Positions 1 to 8,207 of a DNA stretch of 64,000 nt are shown piece after piece. The position numbers and the translations under genes are program-made. Positions within the stretch are counted from its first letter, which is position 1. Each line of letters opens with the position of its first letter. The notes beneath the pieces are model-generated. The model saw nothing but the letters and a program-made list of their open reading frames with translations. It searched no databases and was not told the DNA's origin. Location of the stretch: the NCBI RefSeq assembly GCF_014640295.1, contig NZ_BMGR01000003.1, positions 248,001 through 312,000 on the forward strand. Direction: 5' to 3'. This stretch comes from Paenibacillus abyssi. GTDB lineage: Bacteria; Bacillota; Bacilli; Paenibacillales; Paenibacillaceae.

Positions 1-651
1 TCGTTTATGGTTACGGTGTACATCACGGTGACCGGTGTGCTGTTTGCAATGATATGTACGATATTGATGGCTTATCCGTTGTCGAAGCCGCGCTTGCGCG
101 CACGGGGCGGGGTATTGCTTGCCGTATTGTTCGTCATGATCTTCGGGACGCCGATTATTCCGTTTTTCTTGGCGGTTCGGGGTACCGGACTGCTCGATAA
201 TGTACATTCACTCGTCATTCCGTCGGCGATTAACGCCTTTAACCTGCTTGTATTGAAGTCTTTTTTCGAGAATGTGCCGATGGAGCTGGAAGAATCGGCG
301 AAGATGGATGGCGCCAACGATTTCCATATTCTTCTCCGTATATTCTTGTCGCTCTCCAAACCCGCATTAGCGACAATCGCGCTGTTTTATGCGGTTGAGA
401 AATGGAACAGCTATTACCACGCGCTGCTGTTTATTAGCGACCACAGCTTATGGCCGCTTCAGGTCAAGGTACGGATGCTGTTTACGATAGAAGAGCAAGC
501 CGGGGCCTTTGTTGAGGGGATCGGGTACTTGAACCGGGACGGCATCCGTTACGCGACGATCGTATTTGCGATGGTTCCGATTTTATTCGTATATCCGTTT
601 CTGCAAAAACACTTTACTAAAGGGGTGATGCTCGGGTCGATCAAAGAGTAG
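1..651 (+). CDS. Carbohydrate ABC transporter permease, LplC/YtcP-like (5' end missing)
   Basis: The reading frame is open from base 1, so the gene begins before the window; an internal ATG at 7 is probably not the start. About 216 residues are visible, against roughly 290-300 for the family. Several hydrophobic membrane segments are present, as is the cytoplasmic EAA loop (ELEESAKMDGAND followed by LSLSKPAL), which docks onto the ATPase of binding-protein-dependent importers. The C-terminus KGVMLGSIKE is typical of LplC/YtcP permeases for oligosaccharides. The binding protein follows 98 bases downstream, so the two very likely form one importer. The partner permease should lie just upstream. 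No ATPase is seen here; in this group a shared MsmX-type ATPase is usual. The substrate is inferred from context to be uronate-containing oligosaccharides. Confidence 0.9.
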   Translation, partial: SFMVTVYITVTGVLFAMICTILMAYPLSKPRLRARGGVLLAVLFVMIFGTPIIPFFLAVRGTGLLDNVHSLVIPSAINAFNLLVLKSFFENVPMELEESAKMDGANDFHILLRIFLSLSKPALATIALFYAVEKWNSYYHALLFISDHSLWPLQVKVRMLFTIEEQAGAFVEGIGYLNRDGIRYATIVFAMVPILFVYPFLQKHFTKGVMLGSIKE

Positions 652-749
652 TTCGAAGAGCAGCTGTTCTCATTTTTATCGTAAGACTTGTTTGGGAGTG
701 ACAGAAACGACAATTCTAAGAATCGATTATGAGAAAGGGGAGCGTCTCA

Positions 750-2276
750 ATGAAAGCTTGGAAAATGTGGGCGGCATCATTACTTACTTTATCCATGGTT
801 ATTACCGGCTGCAGCAGCGCGAATAACAATGGAGGCGGCAATAAAGCCGCCGGAACGAATACGAACGCGAATGGAGCAAATGGGGGAGAAGCGGTCGTCG
901 CAGCGCCTGCGGCAGTTAAAGCACTGTTTCCATCAGGCGGAACAGATCCACAGAACCTGCCGGCAAATGTAGCGGAACACCCAACCTTCAGCTTTATCGA
1001 GCAAAAAACCAATACCGAATTGGACTTGGAGATGTACCCGGCAGAAGAATATGTACCAAAGCTGCAAATGCTTGCCGCAGGCAGCAATCTCCCGGACATG
1101 GTGAAAATTTATGTCATTTCCGATTATCCGGGAGCACTGGATGCTGACCATCGGACGGTTATGCCGCTCAATGATCTGATTGATGAGTATGGTCCTAACC
1201 TGAAACAGCACATTCCGCAAGAAATGTGGGATAATGCGACCTACGACGGCGAGATCCTCTTTATTCCAAAGCCGCAGGTTGTCAGCAACCACAACCGCGC
1301 CACTTTTATCCGTAAGGACTGGCTCGATAACTTAGGACTCGAAATGCCCCGTACGCTTGATGAATATTACGAGGTCATGGTAGCGTTCAGGGATCAGGAT
1401 CCGGACGGCAACGGCCAGAATGACACGTATCCTTTCACCGGTCGCGGCGGTTTCCACTGGACCAACTGGATCTGGTTCGGCGCTTTTGACGCCCTGCCGA
1501 CTACGTGGAGTGAAGTAGATGGGGTACTGCTTCCAGCGGAAGTGAAGCCTGGCATGAAGGATGCTCTTGCTTGGTTGAACAAGATGTATGAAGAAGGTCT
1601 GATCGATCCGGAATTCTTGTCCCAGGACCGTCAGTCCATGGAGCAGAAAGTATTCACCAACCGCGTAGGTATCGTAGGCCATCTGGCGGGTGACGTTGCC
1701 TATTGGGCTGAAAATGTGAAGAAGGGCGACCCGAATGCGGAATTCGTTCCGGCACCTTCGCCTGTCGGGCCGACGGGGACTTCCGGCGGTATCGTTACAG
1801 CTCCTGAGCAAGGCGGGTGGATCATTCCTGTAGGTACGGAAAACCCGGAAAATGTCATTAAGCTTTTGGATTGGTTTGTTTCGGATGAAGGCCATGATTT
1901 CTATGTGAACGGTTCTCCGGAAGTTAGTGAGAAATGGAATATCGACTGGATGAAACGCCCGGGCTACACGACGGAAATGCTCACATCTATTTTTGGCGAA
2001 GAATATGCGGACCTGGCAAGGCAAACGTATGAAATCACCGAGCAGGAGGGAATATCCAACCAGGCGACCGCAGGCATCCCGCCGCTTCCGCATGTTGGGA
2101 AATACCCGGATATCGAAGGCTTCACACCGAAGCTGTGGCAGGATTACGCAGTGAAAATCATTACCGGCGAGTATGATATCGACAAATTTGACGAGTTCGT
2201 CGAAGAATATTACAAGCGGGGCGGACAAGAAATTGTCGATGAAGTTAATGAATGGTATCAAGCGAACAAGAAATAA
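750..2276 (+). CDS. Extracellular solute-binding lipoprotein (LipO/YtcQ-like) of a carbohydrate ABC importer
   Basis: This is a lipid-anchored sugar-binding protein of about 508 residues that should capture oligosaccharides outside the cell and deliver them to the permease encoded just upstream. The N-terminus has a lysine, a hydrophobic stretch and a lipobox (VITGC) followed by a low-complexity Asn/Gly/Ala linker, which is typical of Gram-positive lipoproteins. The length fits the large LipO/YtcQ subfamily rather than the 420-residue sugar-binding proteins. I chose ATG 750 because GAAAGGGGA at 732-740 sits at a proper distance; an in-frame ATG at 729 overlaps that site and gives an unlikely leader. 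A strong terminator follows at 2309-2368, so the transport genes end their transcript here. Confidence 0.9.
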   Translation: MKAWKMWAASLLTLSMVITGCSSANNNGGGNKAAGTNTNANGANGGEAVVAAPAAVKALFPSGGTDPQNLPANVAEHPTFSFIEQKTNTELDLEMYPAEEYVPKLQMLAAGSNLPDMVKIYVISDYPGALDADHRTVMPLNDLIDEYGPNLKQHIPQEMWDNATYDGEILFIPKPQVVSNHNRATFIRKDWLDNLGLEMPRTLDEYYEVMVAFRDQDPDGNGQNDTYPFTGRGGFHWTNWIWFGAFDALPTTWSEVDGVLLPAEVKPGMKDALAWLNKMYEEGLIDPEFLSQDRQSMEQKVFTNRVGIVGHLAGDVAYWAENVKKGDPNAEFVPAPSPVGPTGTSGGIVTAPEQGGWIIPVGTENPENVIKLLDWFVSDEGHDFYVNGSPEVSEKWNIDWMKRPGYTTEMLTSIFGEEYADLARQTYEITEQEGISNQATAGIPPLPHVGKYPDIEGFTPKLWQDYAVKIITGEYDIDKFDEFVEEYYKRGGQEIVDEVNEWYQANKK

Positions 2277-2308
2277 TTCATCACGAGTATTATAAACAAG
2301 AAGTGCTG

Positions 2309-2368
2309 CGCAGCCGGAGTAGAACCTGTTAAAATCTCTGATTTTGACCTCTATCCGGCTGCGTTTTT
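2309..2368 (+). terminator. Rho-independent terminator after the binding-protein gene
   Basis: A perfect 10-base stem, CGCAGCCGGA (2309-2318) with TCCGGCTGCG (2354-2363), is followed by five T. The loop is long (35 bases). It separates the transporter genes from the SLH protein gene. Confidence 0.8.
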
Positions 2369-2410
2369 CATGGAAAAAACATACAAAATGAATAAGAAGG
2401 GTGGAACAGA

Positions 2411-5400
2411 ATGAACTGGAAAGGCTATCGTCGGAGTGCAATCGTAAGCCTATGCTTTTTAGTCATGTTTTCACAGTTCACCTGGATGGGCGCTCAGGCG
2501 CAAGCGGAACAAGCGGACCCGAAGCTTGTCATCCCAGGGTGGGTGATTGAGGCAGGAATAGGCTTAGTTGGGGTGACGGACAGTCAAGCATACGAGGGCT
2601 TGAAGAGCTTGCGGTTTGAAGCGAGCACAGTCGCCGGCCAGTCGCGTACGGATGTGCGAAGCGAGCATGTGCCGGTTAAAGCCGGGCAGCAGTATACGGT
2701 CACTGCAAGCGTATACATGGAGGAAATGCTGAAAGGCGGAACATTCGGGGTTTATATTACCTCTTATAATGAGTCCGGCACTGAGGTTGGGGACGGCGGC
2801 CGGGTAGGCTTGCAGCCGAGCGCGTTCAAAGCAGGGGAATGGACGCCAATCGCCCATACCGTTACGGTGCCGGAAGGGGCATCCACTGTCCGCATCCGGA
2901 TGTATACCGGCGATCCTACATCGATGATCGGTTATATTGATAATGTTCAATTTTTCGAGGGAGCAGGCGAGTCGAAAATTCCGGTTCCTTTAGTGAATGG
3001 CGGATTTGAGAGCACCGGCACGACCCCGGATGGCAATGACCCGGCGCCGGATCCAGGAGCTGAGGAGCCTGTCCCGCCGATAGAACCTGTCCCGCTTCAT
3101 CTGGAGAATGGAGGCTTTACGGCATATACCGTTCCCGGATGGCACTTTGCCGATGACCGGGGCGGCCCTTATGTGACGGATGAAAGTGCCTTTACCGGCT
3201 CGCAAAGCTTGAAGTTCGTAGCAACAAGCACGAGCGGCACTTGGACGGATGTGCGTACACCTTTAATTCCGGCAGAGAGCGGAGCCACGTACCGTGTGAA
3301 TGCGCATGTGAAGATGGATCAAATGGTCAATAACTCTTTTGTCTGGTATCTGCACGGTTATGACAGCGACCGCAAAGATATAGGAGGCGGCAGTAAAGCG
3401 TTTCGGGCAGCGGATTTCAAACAAGGAGAATGGGTGGAGATTTCCTTTGAAACCACACTGCCTGCGAACTCGCAGTATCTAATGCTTCGCATGTATACCG
3501 GTGAGCCGACAGCAACGATCGCCTACGTCGATAATATCCGGATCACAAAAATTTCCGGTGGAACAGAAACCGCCATTGTCCACCCCAATCTGGATTTTGA
3601 GGAGAAGCCTACAATCCATAAATGGACCTTAAACGGATTAGGGATCTGGTTAAGCAGCCAGCAGCGATTCGAGGGGACCTACAGCCTGCATTTTGATAAC
3701 AGGCGGAATGAGCAGCTGAGCGCGGTGAGCGATCGGATCATGGTGGAAGCCGGCAAGCCATACTATGCTTCCTTCCGTTATTTATTCAGTGATCCGGAAA
3801 GTAAAGCGCGTATTCTGATCTCGTATTTTGACAGCGGCAATGCCAAAATCGGCGAGGCTGTAATAGATGTGAACCAGGATCAGTCGCCGGGTAATTGGCG
3901 GTCCCAGGCAGAGGAACTGGTTGTTCCGGCAGGTGCGGTATTCGCTTCTCTGACAATCGCTTCGAACGGTACGGAACCGCTTAACGGATATTTCGATAAT
4001 GTCTATCTGGATAAGACTCGTCCGGATACCCTACCCGAGCCGGGAATCTACCCTGAGGCTCCGGTCAATCCAAGCTTTGAAGAAACGCTGACTGAAGGCG
4101 GCGGGATTCCGGGTTGGACGGTTACGGAGACACATCCGAACTCAACGTTAGCCATAACGGATCAAAGAGCCAGCGAGGGCAGCAAAAGCCTTCACTTCTT
4201 TGATAATCACAACGAAGCGGGCCTGCGCGTACAGAGTGCTTCGATTGGGGTCACGCCAGGCCTGACATACAATGCGTCTATCAATAGCAATATCGTATAT
4301 CAATCCCATCGGATCGTGCTGGAGCTGGAGTTTTATAATGCGAGGGATGAGGCCGTCGGTAAGGAGACCTCGCTATTTAATAACCTGCCATTAAATGTAT
4401 GGACACCACTCCCGATAAGCGCGACAGCTCCAGAAGGAGCGGTATATGCGAAGCTGTACTTCTACTCGGGCGGAATCAGCATTACAGAGGTTTACTTTGA
4501 CGACTTGCAGTGGAGCGCTCAAGTGCCTGAGGCTGAGCTGGAGACGAATCTGGGTACGCCGGTATCGCTTGGGGAACCGGTAAAAGTGCCGCTGGCTCAG
4601 GGCGGATTAATTGGAACAACACCTTCGGGGGACCGTGAGGTCTATGTCGTTGCCAACGGCAGTCCCGGCGTATTTCATGTGAACGATGCCGAGACAGGCG
4701 TTTTGAAATTCAAGGAAGTGCTGGAGCGCGGGGACGATACCGTATGGGCGATGGCGATCGATGCCGCCGGTGATGTTTACTTTGCCAGCGAAAGCTCACG
4801 TATTTTATATCGTTATGTTCCGGCTGAGAAGAAATTGCATCGCATTGCCAGCATACCGTCAGGGGATACGAAAGTTTGGGATTTAGCTGCGACACCGGAG
4901 GGCAAAATTTATGGCGGTACTTGGCCGGGAGCGGAAGTTTTTGAATATGACACCCTAACGGGCGCATTTAGAAATTATGGCCGTGTCCATCCGGTAGAGC
5001 AGTATGTTCGGGGCATTACGGCAACCGATACGCATATTTATGCGGCGATTGGATCGACAAAACATCTGATCCGAATCGACCGGGTTACCGGGGCGAAAGA
5101 AGAGCTGCTCATCAAAGGGGATCCGAAATATTTGGAGCATACTTCGGGACAAAGCGGGTTTTATTCCGATGTGTGGATCTATGGAGACCGTTTGTTCCTT
5201 CAATCAGGCGCAAGCATCATTCTGGTGGTTGACCGTTCAACGCTGCAGATTATAAATTCGTTTAGCGTGAACGATCAGATCTCGCCGCCGTCACCGGTCC
5301 AACCCGATTTGATCTATTTTAAATCCGAAGATGAACTGCACACGTATAATCTGGCAAGCAATGAAGTCGTTAAAGTAGAAGGCATTCCACGCCTGCCGGA

Positions 5401-8167
5401 TACGCCTAGAATGAAGTCCCTGCAGTGGCTGACGCTATCGCAAGGGGAAGAAGCAGGGCAAACGGTGCTTGCGGCTGTCTCGCAATATTCAGAGTACTTT
5501 ATTTATAATCCTCAGTTGAACACACTGCGGTTCGTCCCATTGGAAATCGAGTCGCAGGCGGTAAGTATTCAATCCCTTGAAATCAGTCCGGACAATAAGC
5601 TTTATATTGGCGGATATCAGCGGGGATTAGCGATTGTCGACGCTGATACCGGGCAAACCGGTAAATCCTTCGGTATTTTCCGTCAAGCCGAGGGTATCGG
5701 CTTCAAAGGAAATGTGGCTTATTTCGGAACGTACACAGGCGCTGAGATCTACCGGTATAATCCTGAACGGCCTGATAATTTCGGAACGTCGCCATTGAAT
5801 AATCCGGGATTTATCTACAAAATGCCTGACCAGCAGGACCGGCCGTTCGTGGTGGAATCAAGCGGCAGCCATGTATTCGTCGGAAGTGCGCCGGGATATG
5901 GTCTGCTGGGCGGATCTTTAGCCATTTATGATGAAGCCCGGGATCATTGGGAGTCTCACCGCAATGTCGTACAGGATCAAAGCATCATTGGCCTGGCATA
6001 TCGCAACGGCTTGCTTTATGGCGGCACTTCGGTGTGGGGCGGGCAAGGAGGCAGCCCATCCCAGAGCGAAGCGAAGCTGTTCATCTGGGATGTCGAGAAA
6101 GGCGAGCTTATTGATTCCTTTACACCGGAAATTCCCGGCATCGATCAGTCACCGAAGATGATTGGTTCCTTATCGTTCAGTCCCCATGACGGTTTATTGT
6201 GGGGGGCGGTTGACGGCACGATATTTGCCATGGATCCGGTAACCAAACAAGTCGTTAAGAGCAAGGTCATCCTTCCGAGCACCTACAGCTCGAGCAAATG
6301 GCGTCCGCATTACCTGCGGTGGGGCAACGACGGCCTGTTGTACACGACACTGTCCAGGAAGCTGGTCGTTATCAATCCGGAAACGCTGCAGCACAAGGTT
6401 TTCAATGACCTGGGCAATGTGTCATTAATGGTGATCGCCAGGGACGGGTCGATATATTATGGACAGGATTCGAAGCTGTACCGGATTCCGCTGGTTAAAA
6501 GCAACAATGCCTATTTGGCTGAGTTGAAGGTTGACGGACTACAAATCTCAGGATTTTCCGCAGATCAATTCAGCTATACGGTGCGGTTGGAACGCAGTGT
6601 TTCGGTAATTCCAACCGTAGAGGCCGTTTCATCAAGCGACCGTGCTGTGATCCATATAAGGCAAGCGGACGCTCTTCTTGGAGAGGCGAGCGTGACTGTG
6701 GTTGCTGAAGATGGAAGAACGACAAAAACGTATACGGTGAAGTTCGAGTATGTTCCGGTTGAAGATCGTCCGACATCCCTGGAACCGATCATTAACCCGC
6801 CGGTTTCAGAAGCGGCAAGAGCTCTAACATCGGCATTGGAGCTGATCCGCTCCGAAGGATCGGAAGCGGGCGCCGTACTTGAAGCGGTGCAAAACGCATT
6901 GAACCATGCAGGGACATTGAATGCCGCGCTTATTCGGACGGACAGATCAGGACGAACGCTCCGCGCTTCATTGCCTAACGGCGTATTGGCCGATCATCTG
7001 CAGTTATACTTGGAAACGGCCGCAGATATACGGCAGGCTTTAAGCGATAATGGATATTCCGTTCTAATGCCGGCTGCGGAACAAATGCTTCGTATCGAAG
7101 TGCCGCTGCATGAAACCGGCGTCATGCTTGATCTGTCCGTAGATGAGCTTAAAGGTCTGGAGGAGCATAACATCGCCCTTGATCTGCAATTGGGCAATGT
7201 TTCCTTTATGCTTGAGCCATCGCTGGCTGCCGGTTTAGCAGCCGATCGGATGGGTAAACAATTGACATTCAGTGCGACTGTACCGGATGAATCGGAGCTT
7301 GGTGATGCGCAGACCGCACGGAGGAATCAAGCGGACGATTATGCAGAGCTGGAAGCAGCGGGCGACATCTATGAATTTGAAATCTTTGCAGGCGATCATT
7401 TCATAACAGCATTTGAACCGGCAGTAAAGGTGACGCTTCCTGTGTCCGATCCGTTCTTGGATAGAACAGGAGGGGAATTAGGCGTCTACCATTTCGATGA
7501 GCTTGCTAACGTTTGGGAGTATGTCGGCGGCTCGGTTAGTGAGGATGGAGCGTGGATTACCTTTAATGCCCGACATTTTAGCAAATATGCTGTGTTTCAT
7601 TACTTCAAGACCTTCTCGGATATTCAGGGCCATTGGGCGCAAAGCGCAGTAGAGCTATTGGCCGGACGACACATCACAGATGGCTATGATGACAACCGCT
7701 TCGGGCCGGTTGACGGGGTAACCCGTGCGCAATTTGCCGCATGGCTCGTTCGTGCGCTGAATTTGAGTCCGGGTGCCGACCATGCCGCTTTGTTTGACGA
7801 TGTTGATCCCGGGGCGTGGTATGCCCTGCCGGTTCAGGCGGCTGTTGAAGCAGGGCTGGTTCACGGAGCAAACGGCTTATTCCGGCCGGGCGATTACGTC
7901 ACACGTGAAGAGATGGCGGTTATGGCCGTTAGAGCGCTGCAATATGCCTCGGACCGCGGCTTGTATACTGCAGCAGAGCAATCACCTTCAGTCGAGTTTG
8001 ATGATATGGCGAGTGTCAGTGTGTGGGCTGTAAACGATATAAAGGCTGCGGCTTCCATCGGACTCATTGAAGGGATGGGAGACGGCACTTTTGCTCCGAA
8101 GTCCGGCGCACAGCGAGCACAAGGCGCGATGATCATCATGAGGTTCCTGAAGCTTCTCGAGGGCTGA
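2411..8167 (+). CDS. Giant S-layer-anchored surface protein: CBM-like repeats, beta-propeller, three SLH domains
   Basis: A 1918-residue secreted protein. Residues 1-32 form a signal peptide ending AQAQA. Four similar beta-sandwich modules follow (about 35-180, 225-380, 390-535, 555-710), each with motifs such as GGFE/NPSFE, SLHF and a closing 'YIDNV/YFDDL', as in CBM4/9-type carbohydrate-binding modules. About 720-1370 is a propeller region with repeated 'YGG' and 'IYYG' blades, then a cadherin-like sandwich (about 1380-1450), an unassigned stretch (1470-1720) and three SLH domains (about 1735-1785, 1795-1845, 1860-1915). SLH domains bind pyruvylated secondary cell-wall polymer. No glycosidase active site was recognised, so a binding or scaffold role on the cell surface is inferred. 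The SD sequence is GAAGGGTGG. It is followed 40 bases later by the lyase gene. Confidence 0.88.
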   Translation: MNWKGYRRSAIVSLCFLVMFSQFTWMGAQAQAEQADPKLVIPGWVIEAGIGLVGVTDSQAYEGLKSLRFEASTVAGQSRTDVRSEHVPVKAGQQYTVTASVYMEEMLKGGTFGVYITSYNESGTEVGDGGRVGLQPSAFKAGEWTPIAHTVTVPEGASTVRIRMYTGDPTSMIGYIDNVQFFEGAGESKIPVPLVNGGFESTGTTPDGNDPAPDPGAEEPVPPIEPVPLHLENGGFTAYTVPGWHFADDRGGPYVTDESAFTGSQSLKFVATSTSGTWTDVRTPLIPAESGATYRVNAHVKMDQMVNNSFVWYLHGYDSDRKDIGGGSKAFRAADFKQGEWVEISFETTLPANSQYLMLRMYTGEPTATIAYVDNIRITKISGGTETAIVHPNLDFEEKPTIHKWTLNGLGIWLSSQQRFEGTYSLHFDNRRNEQLSAVSDRIMVEAGKPYYASFRYLFSDPESKARILISYFDSGNAKIGEAVIDVNQDQSPGNWRSQAEELVVPAGAVFASLTIASNGTEPLNGYFDNVYLDKTRPDTLPEPGIYPEAPVNPSFEETLTEGGGIPGWTVTETHPNSTLAITDQRASEGSKSLHFFDNHNEAGLRVQSASIGVTPGLTYNASINSNIVYQSHRIVLELEFYNARDEAVGKETSLFNNLPLNVWTPLPISATAPEGAVYAKLYFYSGGISITEVYFDDLQWSAQVPEAELETNLGTPVSLGEPVKVPLAQGGLIGTTPSGDREVYVVANGSPGVFHVNDAETGVLKFKEVLERGDDTVWAMAIDAAGDVYFASESSRILYRYVPAEKKLHRIASIPSGDTKVWDLAATPEGKIYGGTWPGAEVFEYDTLTGAFRNYGRVHPVEQYVRGITATDTHIYAAIGSTKHLIRIDRVTGAKEELLIKGDPKYLEHTSGQSGFYSDVWIYGDRLFLQSGASIILVVDRSTLQIINSFSVNDQISPPSPVQPDLIYFKSEDELHTYNLASNEVVKVEGIPRLPDTPRMKSLQWLTLSQGEEAGQTVLAAVSQYSEYFIYNPQLNTLRFVPLEIESQAVSIQSLEISPDNKLYIGGYQRGLAIVDADTGQTGKSFGIFRQAEGIGFKGNVAYFGTYTGAEIYRYNPERPDNFGTSPLNNPGFIYKMPDQQDRPFVVESSGSHVFVGSAPGYGLLGGSLAIYDEARDHWESHRNVVQDQSIIGLAYRNGLLYGGTSVWGGQGGSPSQSEAKLFIWDVEKGELIDSFTPEIPGIDQSPKMIGSLSFSPHDGLLWGAVDGTIFAMDPVTKQVVKSKVILPSTYSSSKWRPHYLRWGNDGLLYTTLSRKLVVINPETLQHKVFNDLGNVSLMVIARDGSIYYGQDSKLYRIPLVKSNNAYLAELKVDGLQISGFSADQFSYTVRLERSVSVIPTVEAVSSSDRAVIHIRQADALLGEASVTVVAEDGRTTKTYTVKFEYVPVEDRPTSLEPIINPPVSEAARALTSALELIRSEGSEAGAVLEAVQNALNHAGTLNAALIRTDRSGRTLRASLPNGVLADHLQLYLETAADIRQALSDNGYSVLMPAAEQMLRIEVPLHETGVMLDLSVDELKGLEEHNIALDLQLGNVSFMLEPSLAAGLAADRMGKQLTFSATVPDESELGDAQTARRNQADDYAELEAAGDIYEFEIFAGDHFITAFEPAVKVTLPVSDPFLDRTGGELGVYHFDELANVWEYVGGSVSEDGAWITFNARHFSKYAVFHYFKTFSDIQGHWAQSAVELLAGRHITDGYDDNRFGPVDGVTRAQFAAWLVRALNLSPGADHAALFDDVDPGAWYALPVQAAVEAGLVHGANGLFRPGDYVTREEMAVMAVRALQYASDRGLYTAAEQSPSVEFDDMASVSVWAVNDIKAAASIGLIEGMGDGTFAPKSGAQRAQGAMIIMRFLKLLEG

Positions 8168-8207
8168 TCGTTGAAATAGGGCATTCGTATGACGGAGGTT
8201 TATTTCA

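Noticed and set aside
1332-2441. Long minus-strand open frame opposite the binding-protein gene
   Set aside because: It is a shadow of the plus-strand lipoprotein gene, has no family resemblance and no ribosome binding site.
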